Positions 13,430-22,088 of a stretch of 64,000 nucleotides of DNA are shown piece by piece (position 1 is the stretch's first letter; every line of letters starts with the position of its first letter). A model generated the notes under the pieces. It worked only from the letters and a program-made list of their open reading frames with translations. It did not search any database and had not been told where the DNA came from. The DNA comes from Yonghaparkia sp. Root332 (GTDB taxonomy: Bacteria > Actinomycetota > Actinomycetes > Actinomycetales > Microbacteriaceae), in assembly GCF_001425665.1 (NCBI RefSeq), contig NZ_LMCX01000001.1, positions 248,001 through 312,000 of the forward strand, in the 5' to 3' direction. Position numbers and translations under genes: made by a program.

Positions 13430-15585
13430 TCCGTGCCCCCGATGGTCGAGATCGGCTGCGTGGGCGGCGGGGGCGTGCGCTGCGCCTGGATGGCCGTGAT
13501 CGCGACGGTGTTGACGATGTCGCTCACCTCGGCTCCGCGGCTGAGGTCGTTGACGGGCTTGCGCAGGCCCTGCAGCACGGGCCCGATCGCGACGGCGCCG
13601 GCCGAGCGCTGCACGGCCTTGTAGGTGTTGTTGCCGGTGTTGAGGTCGGGGAAGATGAAGACCGTCGCGCGGCCGGCGACCTCGGAGCCGGGCATCTTCG
13701 TCCGCGCGACGCTCGGCTCGGCCGCCGCGTCGTACTGGATCGGCCCCTCGACGAGCAGGTCGGGGCGGCGCTCGCGCACCAGGTGCGTCGCGGTGCGCAC
13801 CTTCTCGACGTCGTCGCCGGAGCCCGACTCCCCCGTCGAGTACGACAGCATCGCCACGCGCGGCTCGATCGCGAACTGCGTCGCCGTCGCCGCCGAGCTG
13901 ATCGCGATGTCGGCGAGCTGCTCGCTCGTCGGGTCGGGGATGACCGCGCAGTCGCCGTAGACGAGCACCCGGTCGGCGAGGCACATGAGGAACACGCTCG
14001 ACACGACCCCGACCCCCGGGTCCGTCTTGATGATCTCGAAGCTCGGGCGGATCGTGTGCGCCGTCGTGTGCGCCGCCCCCGACACCATGCCGTCGGCGAG
14101 GTTCAGGTGCACCATCATCGTGCCGAAGTAGCTGACGTCGGTCACGACGTCGCGCGCGGTCTCGTAGGTCACGCCCTTGTGGGCGCGCAGCCGCGCGTAC
14201 TCGGTCGCGAACCGATCGCGCAGCGCCTCGTCGAGCGGGCTGATGAACTGCGCGGCCGACAGGTCGAGGCCGAGCTCCGCCGCCCGGGCGCGGATGCTCG
14301 TCTCATCGCCGAGGATGCTCAGGTCGCACACGCCCCGGCGCAGCAGCGTGCCCGCCGCCCGCAGGATGCGGTCGTCGTCGCCCTCGGGCAGCACGATGCG
14401 CTTGCGGTCGCCGCGAGCGCGCTCGAGCAGGTCGTGCTCGAACATGAGCGGCGTGACGACCTCGCTGCGGCTCACCTCGAGGCGGCCGAGCAGGTCGGGC
14501 GCGTCGACGTGCGCCTCGAAGAGCGCGATCGCGGTGTCGTGCTTGCGCTGGCTGTCCGCAGCCAGCCGGCCGCGCGTCTCGGTCACCCGCAGCACCGTGT
14601 CGTAGGTTCCGGAGTCGGTCCGGAGGATCGGCAGCGCCGGGTCGAGGCCGTCGACGAGGCTCTGCACGGCATCCGGCGTCTCGAACCCGCCGTAGAGGAT
14701 GATCGCCGCCATCGACGGGAAGGTGTCGCTCGCGTGCGCCATCAGCACCGCCAGCAGCACCTCGCTGCGGTCGCCCGGGATCAGCACGACGGCGCCCTCC
14801 ACCAGGCGCGGCAGGACGTTCTCCATGCTCATGCCGGCGACGACGACGCCCATGACCTCGCGGCGCAGCAGCTGCGCGTCGCCGCGCACGAACCGCGCGC
14901 CGCAGGCCTCCATGACGGCGGCGACGGTCGGGGCGACGAGGTAGCGGTCCTCCGGCACGGCGGCGACGAGCGCCTGCGGGGCGACCTCCCGCACGGCGCC
15001 CACGATGTCGTCGAGCGCGTCCGGGTCGGCGCGGTTGACGATCACGGAGAGCAGCTGCGCGTGGGCGTGCTCGAGCTCGGCGACGCTCACCTCGGCGGCG
15101 CGGCGCATGTCGTCGGCGCTGCGCGCGTCGGAGTCGCTGAGCCCGCGGGCACCGGACTGGCCGGTCGCGCGGCCGCCCAGGACGAGCAGCACGGGGGCGC
15201 CGAGGTTCGCGGCGACGCGCGCGTTGAAGCTCAGCTCGGTGGGGCTGGAGACATCCGTGTAGTCGCTGCCGATGATGACGACGGCGTCGCACTTCTTCTC
15301 GACCGCGTGGAACCGATCGACGATCCGCGCGAGGGCCGCCTCGGGGTCGGCGTGCACGTCGTCGTAGCCGACACCGATGCACTCGTCGTAGTCGAGGTCG
15401 ACGCGGGCGTGGGCGAGCAGCAGCTCGAGCACGTAGTCGGGCTCGCCCTCGTCGCGGCCGCGCGCCACGGGCCGGAACACCCCCACGCGCTCGAGCTTGT
15501 GCGCGAGCGTGTCGAGCACGCCGAGCGCGATCGACGACTTGCCCGAGTTGCCCTCGGCGGACGTGAGGTAGATGCTCCTGGCCAT
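13426..15585 (-). CDS. pta: Phosphate acetyltransferase (long form with BioD-like domain)
   Basis: 719 residues from ATG at 15585 (MARSIYLTSAEGNSGKSS). The N-terminal half has a P-loop-like SAEGNSGKSSIALG and resembles the BioD/CobQ fold with a DRTGG domain in the middle; the C-terminal about 330 residues are the phosphotransacetylase domain (RIVLPEGDDDRILRAAG, GMVSGAAHTTAHTIRP, VFLMCLADRVLVYGD). It converts acetyl-CoA and phosphate to acetyl phosphate. A further 20-residue upstream extension is rejected because it would overlap the SRP RNA. Operon with ackA. Confidence 0.96.
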   Translation of the reverse strand: MARSIYLTSAEGNSGKSSIALGVLDTLAHKLERVGVFRPVARGRDEGEPDYVLELLLAHARVDLDYDECIGVGYDDVHADPEAALARIVDRFHAVEKKCDAVVIIGSDYTDVSSPTELSFNARVAANLGAPVLLVLGGRATGQSGARGLSDSDARSADDMRRAAEVSVAELEHAHAQLLSVIVNRADPDALDDIVGAVREVAPQALVAAVPEDRYLVAPTVAAVMEACGARFVRGDAQLLRREVMGVVVAGMSMENVLPRLVEGAVVLIPGDRSEVLLAVLMAHASDTFPSMAAIILYGGFETPDAVQSLVDGLDPALPILRTDSGTYDTVLRVTETRGRLAADSQRKHDTAIALFEAHVDAPDLLGRLEVSRSEVVTPLMFEHDLLERARGDRKRIVLPEGDDDRILRAAGTLLRRGVCDLSILGDETSIRARAAELGLDLSAAQFISPLDEALRDRFATEYARLRAHKGVTYETARDVVTDVSYFGTMMVHLNLADGMVSGAAHTTAHTIRPSFEIIKTDPGVGVVSSVFLMCLADRVLVYGDCAVIPDPTSEQLADIAISSAATATQFAIEPRVAMLSYSTGESGSGDDVEKVRTATHLVRERRPDLLVEGPIQYDAAAEPSVARTKMPGSEVAGRATVFIFPDLNTGNNTYKAVQRSAGAVAIGPVLQGLRKPVNDLSRGAEVSDIVNTVAITAIQAQRTPPPPTQPISTIGGTE

Positions 15586-15630
15586 CGGGCCCAGCCTAGG
15601 TGCGCGGGCGGACAACCCGGGCAAAGAAAA

Positions 15631-15720
15631 GGACCCCTCGCGCACCCGCCAGAGCCCGGTTACCCTTGCTGCGTTTCCGCCCTGGGGGAGTTGGCCTGGA
15701 TGGCGCCACGCGAGGAGCCG
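15631..15720 (-). ncRNA. ffs: Small signal recognition particle RNA (4.5S-type)
   Basis: On the minus strand the segment contains CAGGGCGGAAACGCAGCAAG, the conserved SRP domain IV with its GGAA tetraloop and the asymmetric AGCA internal loop that bind Ffh. The ends pair: CUCCUCGCG near the 5' end with CGCGAGGGG near the 3' end, giving the terminal helix. A T-rich stretch (TCCTTTTCTTT on the minus strand, 15622-15632) follows as a terminator. About 90 nt agrees with the small bacterial SRP RNA. In actinobacteria this gene commonly lies near a tRNA-Ser and dnaX, as here. End coordinates are approximate. Confidence 0.88.
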
Positions 15721-15779
15721 TGACCAGTTTACGGGTAGGATCGCTCCTGGTCGTCACGCGTTCGCGCAGAGCGACCTCT

Positions 15780-15864
15780 GGAGGATTCGCCTAGTGGCCT
15801 ATGGCGCACGCTTGGAAAGCGTGTTGGGTGCAAGCCCTCGGGGGTTCGAATCCCCCATCCTCCG
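15780..15864 (+). tRNA. tRNA-Ser (anticodon GGA)
   Basis: Acceptor GGAGGAT (15780-15786) pairs with ATCCTCC (15857-15863), with discriminator G at 15864. The anticodon arm is CACGC-TTGGAAA-GCGTG with GGA at 15814-15816, decoding UCC/UCU. A long variable arm, typical of tRNA-Ser, and the T arm GGGGG-TTCGAAT-CCCCC follow. CCA is not encoded. The 85-nt length fits a class II tRNA. Confidence 0.95.
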
Positions 15865-15933
15865 CACTCCGACCGCCGTATCCTGCGCAACCCTGACGGC
15901 GGTCGCCACCACGACGGAGACAAGGGGAGCATC

Positions 15934-16563
15934 GTGAGCCGAGCCCACGACGCCCCCCTCGTCGTGCGTCCGCGGCGCCGCCTGCTGCGCGACGGGCTGC
16001 TCGCGATCGGGCTCGTGCTCGTCGCCCTGGGAGCCCCGCTGCTGCTGCTCGCGGGGCCGAACGGCACCGCCCCCGCCGTCTTCGCGGCGGTCGGCGTCGT
16101 CGTCCTGCTGAGCGTGATCGGCGTGCTCGACTTCGCGCGCGCCGCCATCACGGTGGGCGACGGGGAGTTCGTGAAGCGCGCCTTCCTGTCGCTGCCCTTC
16201 CGGGTGGCGCTCGATCGCATCGACGCCGTCCACGTGCTCGAGGTGTACCCGTCGGGGACGATCCGCGCGGTGCCGCAGCTGCTCGCCCTCGACGCGGACG
16301 GTCAGCGCCTGTTCCGCATGCGCGGCCAGTTCTGGACGCGCGTCGCGATCGACCAGGTGGCGGAGGCCACGCGCGCGGTGGTGATCCGCGGCGACGAGCC
16401 TCTCACGCACTCGGAGTTCCACGCTCAGTGGCCGCAGGCGGCCTACTGGTACGAGAACCGTCCGCTGCTCACCGCCGCCGGCTTCACCGGCGTCCTCGTG
16501 ATCGCCGCCGCGATCGTATACGGGATGCTCCTGCTGGCCGGCGTGCCGGTCAGCGGCGCTTGA
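15934..16563 (+). CDS. Predicted membrane protein with PH-like domain, function unknown
   Basis: 209 residues from GTG at 15934, with a purine-rich AAGGGGAGC before it. Two hydrophobic segments lie at about residues 20-65 and one at about 180-200. The middle (ITVGDGEFVKRAFLSLPFRVALDRIDAVHVLE) resembles bacterial PH-like domains that follow paired membrane helices. I do not recognise a specific function. Its last 14 bp overlap the convergent DUF853 gene tail-to-tail. Confidence 0.75.
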   Translation: MSRAHDAPLVVRPRRRLLRDGLLAIGLVLVALGAPLLLLAGPNGTAPAVFAAVGVVVLLSVIGVLDFARAAITVGDGEFVKRAFLSLPFRVALDRIDAVHVLEVYPSGTIRAVPQLLALDADGQRLFRMRGQFWTRVAIDQVAEATRAVVIRGDEPLTHSEFHAQWPQAAYWYENRPLLTAAGFTGVLVIAAAIVYGMLLLAGVPVSGA

Positions 16564-18454
16564 GGGTCCCGAAGATTCCGCGGAGGACCTCGCGCACGAT
16601 CGTCTGACCCGTGCGTGACCCGAGGGCGTCGCCGACGACGTCGCCGAGACCGCCGCCCAGGCCGCCGCCGGACCCTCCCGAGCGCGAGCCCCCGGAGCGG
16701 GTCGGCGTGCGCGTCGTGGTGCGCTCGCGCCTCTGGAGCTCGCGCATCCGTCTCTCGTACTCGCGCTGCGCCGCATCCTGCTGCTTCTGCGCGTCGCGAG
16801 CGGCGCGCTCCGCGGCCTCGGCGCGGTCCTCCTCGGCCGACCGCGCGGCCTCCGCCTGCTCGGCGGCGGCCATCCTCGACGTCAGCAGCTCGTAGGCCGA
16901 CTCGCGATCCACGACCTGCCCGTACTGCGCCATGAGCGGCGACGCCGCGATCGTCGCCTCGATCGACGCCGCCGGCGCCGGATCCATCGAGCCCTGCGGC
17001 GCCCGCAGGCGCGTCCACGCCACGGGCGACGGCGCCCCCTTCTCGTTCATGACCGTCACGATCGCCTCGCCGATGCCGAGCGTCGTCAGCACCTCGCCGA
17101 GGTCGTACCCGCTCGTCGGATACGTCGAGACCGTCGAGCGCAGCGCCTTCGCGTCGTCCGGCGTGTGCGCCCGCAGCTGGTGCTGCACGCGCGAGCCCAG
17201 CTGTGCGAGGACGTCGGCCGGGACGTCCTTCGGCGTCTGCGTCACGAAGAAGATGCCGACGCCCTTCGAGCGGATCAGGCGCACCGTCTGCGTGATCGCC
17301 GCCAGGAAGTCCTTCGACGCGTCCCGGAACAGCAGGTGCGCCTCGTCGAAGAAGAACACGAGCTTCGGCTTGTCGAGATCGCCGACCTCGGGCAGATCGT
17401 TGAACAGGTCGGCGAGCATCCACATCAGGAACGTCGAGAAGAGGGCGGGCTTGTCGGCCACTCCGGGAACCTCGAGCAGGCTCACGACCCCGCGCCCGTC
17501 GGCCGTCGTGCGCAGGAAGTGCGCCGTGTCGAACTCGGGCTCGCCGAAGAACGCGTCGGCCCCGTCCGACGCGAACGCGATGAGCTCGCGCAGGATCACC
17601 CCCGCCGTCGCCGAGCTCAGCCCGCCCAGCTCGGCGAGCTCCGGCTTGCCCTCCTCGCTCGTCAGGAACTGGATCACCGACCGCAGATCGTCCAGGTCGA
17701 CGAGCGCGAGCCCGTTGCTGTCGGCGTAGTGGAACACGAGCCCGAGGCTCGACTCCTGCGTCTTGTTGAGCCCGAGCACCTTGCTCAGCATGAGCGGCCC
17801 GAAGCTCGACACCGTCGCCCGCACCGGCACTCCGTGCCCGATGCCGCCGAGGCAGTAGAACTCGGTCGGGTGGGCCGTCGCCTGCCAGTCCTGGCCGATC
17901 CCGCGGGTGCGCGCGAGCAGCTTCTCGCTCGCCTCCCCCGCGACCGAGATGCCGCTCAGGTCGCCCTTGATGTCGGCCGCGAACACCGGGACCCCGGCGG
18001 CGCTCAGCTGCTCGGCGAGCACCTGCAGGGTCTTCGTCTTGCCGGTGCCCGTCGCGCCCGCGACGAGCCCGTGCCGATTCGTCATCGCGAGGGGGATGCG
18101 CACGGGCACGTCCGCGCGCGCGTCGCCGTTCACGAGCGCCCCCATCTCGAGCGCAGCACCCTCTATCGCGTAGCCGTCGCGGATCGCGGCCACCTGCGCC
18201 TCGTCGAGCGGACCGCCCGCGGTCGCGTCGACCTGCGCCGCCGCGTCGGCGGCCGAGACCGGCTCGGCCGGCGCCGCCTCGGCGGGCGCTTTCGCCGTCT
18301 CGGCCGCGGCGCGCGCCTCCGCCTCCGCCTGCGCGGTCGCCGCGGCGAGCGCCGCCTGGGCCTCCTCGAGGGCCTTCCGGGCGGCCTCGACCGCTGCCGC
18401 GGCCTCCGTCGCCGTCTCCGGACCGGTCGCCGTCGCGTCGTCGCTGTCGCTCAT
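16550..18454 (-). CDS. DUF853 family HerA/VirB4-like ATPase
   Basis: 634 residues. Residues 1-70 are an Ala/Glu-rich probable coiled coil. Walker A is GATGTGKTKTLQVLAEQL (about residues 134-150) after PLAMTNRHGLVAG, then FAADIKGDLSGI; Walker B is LVFFFDEAHLLF (about 362). VQHQLRAHTPDDAKALRSTV is typical of this family. C-terminal residues 530-600 are a charged coiled coil followed by a Gly/Ser-rich tail. The family is widespread in actinobacteria as a HerA-like DNA-translocase-type ATPase of unclear role. The compositionally biased ends suggest partner binding. No nuclease partner (NurA) is adjacent. Confidence 0.9.
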   Translation of the reverse strand: MSDSDDATATGPETATEAAAAVEAARKALEEAQAALAAATAQAEAEARAAAETAKAPAEAAPAEPVSAADAAAQVDATAGGPLDEAQVAAIRDGYAIEGAALEMGALVNGDARADVPVRIPLAMTNRHGLVAGATGTGKTKTLQVLAEQLSAAGVPVFAADIKGDLSGISVAGEASEKLLARTRGIGQDWQATAHPTEFYCLGGIGHGVPVRATVSSFGPLMLSKVLGLNKTQESSLGLVFHYADSNGLALVDLDDLRSVIQFLTSEEGKPELAELGGLSSATAGVILRELIAFASDGADAFFGEPEFDTAHFLRTTADGRGVVSLLEVPGVADKPALFSTFLMWMLADLFNDLPEVGDLDKPKLVFFFDEAHLLFRDASKDFLAAITQTVRLIRSKGVGIFFVTQTPKDVPADVLAQLGSRVQHQLRAHTPDDAKALRSTVSTYPTSGYDLGEVLTTLGIGEAIVTVMNEKGAPSPVAWTRLRAPQGSMDPAPAASIEATIAASPLMAQYGQVVDRESAYELLTSRMAAAEQAEAARSAEEDRAEAAERAARDAQKQQDAAQREYERRMRELQRRERTTTRTPTRSGGSRSGGSGGGLGGGLGDVVGDALGSRTGQTIVREVLRGIFGTLKRR

Positions 18455-18511
18455 GCGCGCCAGCCTAGGCGAGCGGGATGCACGGGCGGGAGTGGCGTCA
18501 CGCGAGCGCTC

Positions 18512-19795
18512 TCAGACGCGTGCGGCCGGCTCCCGCTCCTCCAGGCCCCACGACTGCCCGTAGCCGCCGGCGGCCTCGGGGCGCGCCATGAGCTCGAGGA
18601 ACGCCTCGGTGTCGAACGCCTCCGGGCCGAGCACGCCCGTGCCGCTCCAGGCGCCGGTCGCGAGCAGTTCGAGCGCGATGACGGGGTTGAGCGCGGTCTG
18701 CCACACGACGCACTGGCTCTCGTACTCGGCCATCGTCCACTCGTTGTCGGAGACGTGGTACAGGTACACCTCGCGGGGCGAGCCGTCCACTCCGGTGCCC
18801 GTGACCCAGAGCCCCGCGCAGGTCTTGCCGGTCATCCGAGGCCCGATCGTGGCCGGGTCGGGCAGGCCCGCCGCGACGACATCGCGCGGGCTGACCTCGA
18901 CCGGGCCGTTCGCCGAACGCACCCGCAGCGGCTCCGTCTTGTCGAGTCCGAGTTGGTGCAGGGTCTTGAGGATGCCGATGAACTCGTCGCCAAGCCCGTA
19001 CTTGAAGGTCACGCGCCTCGCGTCGACCCAGCGCGGCATGAGCAGCACCTCCTCGTGCTCGACGTTGACGCACTCGACCGGGCCGATGCCCTCGGGGAAG
19101 TCGAAGACCTCGGGCTCGCTGAACGGCGGCGTCGTGAACCAGCCGCGGCCCTTCTCCCAGATCACGGGAGGGTTCAGGCACTCCTCGATGGTCGTCCAGA
19201 TCGAGAAGCTCGGCGCGAAGATCTCCGCGCCGTTCTCGTCGCGCACGACGAGGTTCGCGCCGTCGCGCGTGCCGAGCTCATCGATCTCGGAGAACAGTCG
19301 GTCGGCGGCGTAGCGCGCGAAGACGTCGCTGAGGCCCGGCTCGACGCCCATGCCGACGAGCGCGAGGCGGCCCGCGGCCTCCCAGTCGGCGGTGGCCGCG
19401 AACTGCTCGTCGCCGAGCTTCACGCCGGTCTCGGCGTACGGGTTCGAGGGGTGCGGGTGCGACAGGCTCATCGCCATGTCGAGGTAGTCGGCGCCGGCCG
19501 CGAGGGCTCCGGCGAAGATCGTCGGCACGAACTTCGGCTCGACGGCGTTCATGACGTGCGTCGCGCCGTGCTCACGGGCGACCCGCTCGACGGCGGATGC
19601 GTCGCTCGCATCGATCTGCGCCGCCACGAAGCGGGCGCCCTGCTCGCCGTGGCGGTCGGCGATCCAGGCGATCGTGCGCTCGGCGCGACTCACGTCGTAG
19701 TCGCTCACGATGATCGTCTCGAAGAACGAGCGGCGAGCGGCGATCTTGGCGATGGCGTCTCCGACGCCTCCGGCACCCACGAGGAGGATTCTCAT
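18512..19795 (-). CDS. Saccharopine dehydrogenase family protein
   Basis: 427 residues. MRILLVGAGGVGDAIAKIAA is the Rossmann NAD(P) loop; THVMNAVEPKFVPTIFAGAL and LALVGMGVEPGLSDVFARYA match the saccharopine dehydrogenase family (oxidative deamination or reductive condensation of lysine-type amino acids, or carboxynorspermidine-type enzymes). The exact reaction is not assignable. A perfect inverted repeat at 19805-19820 overlaps a near-consensus -10 box immediately upstream, so expression is probably under a dedicated repressor and the transcript may be leaderless. Not linked to other lysine genes here. Confidence 0.87.
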   Translation of the reverse strand: MRILLVGAGGVGDAIAKIAARRSFFETIIVSDYDVSRAERTIAWIADRHGEQGARFVAAQIDASDASAVERVAREHGATHVMNAVEPKFVPTIFAGALAAGADYLDMAMSLSHPHPSNPYAETGVKLGDEQFAATADWEAAGRLALVGMGVEPGLSDVFARYAADRLFSEIDELGTRDGANLVVRDENGAEIFAPSFSIWTTIEECLNPPVIWEKGRGWFTTPPFSEPEVFDFPEGIGPVECVNVEHEEVLLMPRWVDARRVTFKYGLGDEFIGILKTLHQLGLDKTEPLRVRSANGPVEVSPRDVVAAGLPDPATIGPRMTGKTCAGLWVTGTGVDGSPREVYLYHVSDNEWTMAEYESQCVVWQTALNPVIALELLATGAWSGTGVLGPEAFDTEAFLELMARPEAAGGYGQSWGLEEREPAARV

Positions 19796-19804
19796 GAGCC
19801 CATA

Positions 19805-19820
19805 TTATCCAGATGGATAA
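19805..19820 (-). promoter_or_regulatory. Palindromic operator overlapping a -10 box before the saccharopine dehydrogenase-like gene
   Basis: TTATCCA-GA-TGGATAA is a perfect 7-bp inverted repeat with a 2-bp spacer. On the minus strand it contains GATAAT, a near-consensus -10 element ending about 10 nt before the ATG at 19795, so transcription may start at or next to the start codon. A repressor bound to the palindrome would cover the -10. The whole gap to the neighbouring gene is only 33 bp. Confidence 0.6.
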
Positions 19821-19828
19821 CGAAGGCG

Positions 19829-20545
19829 CTAGAGGGTGCGCGCTCCATCCGCCGGTGTGAGCGGCGTGAGCGCCGCCCCGGTCGGCTGCCGCGCGTGCTT
19901 CGACGGCCGGGGCTCCCGCTCCAGTCGCGACGCGAACGGGGCCCACACGATGACCGTGACCGCGATGCCCACGAGCGCGCCGCCGATCGTGTCGGTCACC
20001 CAGTGCGCGCCGAGGTAGGTGCGGCTCAGCGCCATCGCCACGATCCAGGCGACGCCGAGCATCCACAGCCACGCCCTCGACCGCGTCAGCCCGAACAGGA
20101 GGACGAGCGTCGTCGCGACCGTCGCCGCGTTGGCGACGTGACCCGACGGGAACGAGCCGAAGTCGGCCACGACGAGGATGTCCTCCGGGCGGGCGCGAGC
20201 GAAGAGGTTCTTCAGCAGCTGCACCGTCGCCCCGCTCAGTGCCGCGGCGATGATCGAGAACAGCGCCCCCCAGGGGCGGCGCGCGAGGAGCAGCAGCGCG
20301 ACCATCCCGAGCGGCACGACGAAGATCGCGACGATGCCGCCGCCGATGCGGTCCATGAGGAGGGCGAGGACCTCCAGCTCCGGATTGCGTCGGGAGAGGA
20401 TGTCGTCCATCCACTCGACGTCGAGCCCGAGCGGAGATTCCCGCAGCACCACCAGGAGACCGAGGGCCGCGGCGAGCGCGAGGGCGAGGACCCCGCTGAT
20501 CCAGCGCCAGCGGGAGGCGACGCGGCGAGTCGTGGTCGGCTGCAT
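19829..20545 (-). CDS. PAP2 superfamily membrane phosphatase
   Basis: 238 residues, about six membrane segments. The three PAP2 motifs are present: KNLFARARPED (about residue 103), FPSGHVANAA (about 125) and SRTYLGAHWVTD (about 172), giving the catalytic Arg/His set. Such enzymes dephosphorylate undecaprenyl pyrophosphate, phosphatidate or phosphatidylglycerophosphate at the membrane. The substrate is not predictable. Lies between two unrelated minus-strand genes with its own start. Confidence 0.9.
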   Translation of the reverse strand: MQPTTTRRVASRWRWISGVLALALAAALGLLVVLRESPLGLDVEWMDDILSRRNPELEVLALLMDRIGGGIVAIFVVPLGMVALLLLARRPWGALFSIIAAALSGATVQLLKNLFARARPEDILVVADFGSFPSGHVANAATVATTLVLLFGLTRSRAWLWMLGVAWIVAMALSRTYLGAHWVTDTIGGALVGIAVTVIVWAPFASRLEREPRPSKHARQPTGAALTPLTPADGARTL

Positions 20546-20610
20546 GTCGGAACCCTATCGAGGGCGGCGGGCGGATGCCCGGCCCCGTTCAGGGGATTCG
20601 CACGCGCCGA

Positions 20611-21840
20611 TCAGCGCGACAGCGCCGGCACCGTCCGCGGTCGCACGACGACCCACAGCGAGAGCACCGCGACCGAGGCCGCGATCGCCATCGCCGCGCC
20701 CATCGGCGTGGCGCTGCCGATGCCGAACACTCCCACGATCGGCGAGAGCAAGCCGGCGAGGCCGAAGTTGAGCGCGCCCAGCAGGGAGGCCGCGGTTCCC
20801 GCCTCCTTGCCGTGGTTCGCGAGGGCGAGCACCTGGACCATCGGGAAGCCGAAGCCGCACGCCATGATGAAGAAGAACAGCGGCACGATCGTGCCCCACA
20901 TGCCGGCGTCGGCCTGGTCGAGGACGACGATCGCGATCGCGCTGACGAGGAGGACGGCGGTGGAGACGGCGAGGATCCACTGCGGCGGGATGCGCCTCGC
21001 GATCCGCGCGCTCGACTGGACACCGATGAAGACGCCGACGGAGTTGGCGGCGAAGACCACGCCGTAGGCCTGCGGGTCGAGACCGTAGACATCCTGGAAG
21101 AGGAACGACGACGCCGACAGGTAGGCGAACAGGCCCGTGAAGGTGAACCCGCCGATGACGGCGACACCGATGAAGATGCGGTCGCGGAACAGCGCCCGGT
21201 ACCGCTCGGCGATCGTCGAGTGGCCCCGGTCGGATCTCCGTGCCGGCGGAAGCGTCTCCACGATGAAGAACCAGGAGGCGGCGACGACGAGCACGCCGTA
21301 TCCGGCCAGCACGACGAACAGGCCGCGCCACTCGGTCAGCAGGAGCAGCTGCGAGCCGATCAGCGGAGCCAGGATCGGTGCGAGGCCGGTGACGAGAGCG
21401 AGGCGGGAGAGCATCCGCACCAGGGGGTAGCCGCCGAAGAGGTCGCGCACCATCGCCATCGCGACGACGCCGCCCGCTGCCGCGCCCGCGCCCTGCAGGA
21501 CGCGCGCCGCGAGGAGCCACGTGACGTCGGGCGCGGCGGCCACCATGAGGCTCGCGACGACGTGCACGGTCGAGGCCGTGATGAGCGGGAGGCGGCGGCC
21601 CACGCGGTCGCTCCACGGGCCGACGATGAGCTGGCCGAAGCCGAAGCCGACCATCGTCGCGGTGAGGGTGAGCTGGACGAGCGCGATGCTCACGCCGAGG
21701 TCGGCCTCGACCTGCGGGAACGCCGGCAGGTACAGGTCGACCGTGAAGGGGCCGAGAGCGGTGAGGGCGCCGAGGACGAGGACGTAGACGATGCGCTGGC
21801 GCCGGGTGAGCGAGTCGCCGGGGTGCACGACAGTGGTCAT
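20611..21840 (-). CDS. MFS transporter, Bcr/CflA drug-resistance type
   Basis: 409 residues from ATG at 21840, twelve predicted membrane segments. The start RRQRIVYVLVLGALTALGPF with TVDLYLPAFPQVEADLG is characteristic of the Bcr/CflA (12-TMS drug:H+ antiporter) group, and motif A appears as GPWSDRVGRRLPL near residue 75. Predicted exporter of drugs or metabolites at the cytoplasmic membrane. A 16-bp perfect palindrome 31 bp upstream (21872-21887) is a likely operator. The upstream in-frame extension is Arg/Ala-rich and not homologous. Confidence 0.9.
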   Translation of the reverse strand: MTTVVHPGDSLTRRQRIVYVLVLGALTALGPFTVDLYLPAFPQVEADLGVSIALVQLTLTATMVGFGFGQLIVGPWSDRVGRRLPLITASTVHVVASLMVAAAPDVTWLLAARVLQGAGAAAGGVVAMAMVRDLFGGYPLVRMLSRLALVTGLAPILAPLIGSQLLLLTEWRGLFVVLAGYGVLVVAASWFFIVETLPPARRSDRGHSTIAERYRALFRDRIFIGVAVIGGFTFTGLFAYLSASSFLFQDVYGLDPQAYGVVFAANSVGVFIGVQSSARIARRIPPQWILAVSTAVLLVSAIAIVVLDQADAGMWGTIVPLFFFIMACGFGFPMVQVLALANHGKEAGTAASLLGALNFGLAGLLSPIVGVFGIGSATPMGAAMAIAASVAVLSLWVVVRPRTVPALSR

Positions 21841-21871
21841 TGCGACCACTGTAGGGGCGCGCGGGGCGCGT

Positions 21872-21887
21872 GTCGAATCGATTCGAC
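21872..21887 (-). promoter_or_regulatory. Perfect 16-bp palindrome upstream of the MFS exporter gene
   Basis: GTCGAATCGATTCGAC is fully self-complementary and AT-richer than its surroundings, 31 bp before the exporter start. Drug exporters are commonly controlled by TetR- or MarR-type repressors binding such sites. No regulator gene is adjacent, so the cognate factor would act in trans. Confidence 0.5.
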
Positions 21888-21980
21888 CGGGTGCGCGTGT
21901 CGCGGGTGCCGGCGCCCGCTCGCGGCCGCGCCGGACGCGCGTGCCGCGGGCTGCGCCGGGCGCGCGAGCCCGCACCCCGC

Positions 21981-22071
21981 TGTGTCAGTTCTCCGGAGTT
22001 TCGGCCGTGCTCGTCGCGGGGCCGCACGCCGGACGCGAGCGAGTCGCCAGAACTCCGGAGTACGTGCACGC
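21981..22071. repeat. Intergenic inverted-repeat element, copy A (CTCCGGAG arms)
   Basis: About 91 bp between the MFS exporter and HhH-GPD genes. The arms contain GTTCTCCGGAGTT (21988-22000) and AACTCCGGAGTACGTGCACG (22051-22070). Read on the minus strand it aligns with copy B at 45046-45137: both start GTGCACGTNCTCCGGAGTTC, continue TGG, and end with CCGAAACTCCGGAG, while the middle 40 or so bases differ. The left arm of this copy is degenerate outside the CTCCGGAGTT core. Confidence 0.75.
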
Positions 22072-22088
22072 TCGACCGCGCCGGACGC

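Noticed and set aside
15586-15645. N-terminal extension of phosphate acetyltransferase
   Set aside because: It would overlap the SRP RNA gene and terminator; the family begins at the chosen ATG.
17165-21067. Very long open frame on the plus strand (1300 codons)
   Set aside because: It runs antisense through several well-recognised minus-strand genes and is Arg/Ala/Glu-rich without domains, the usual artefact of GC-rich coding DNA.
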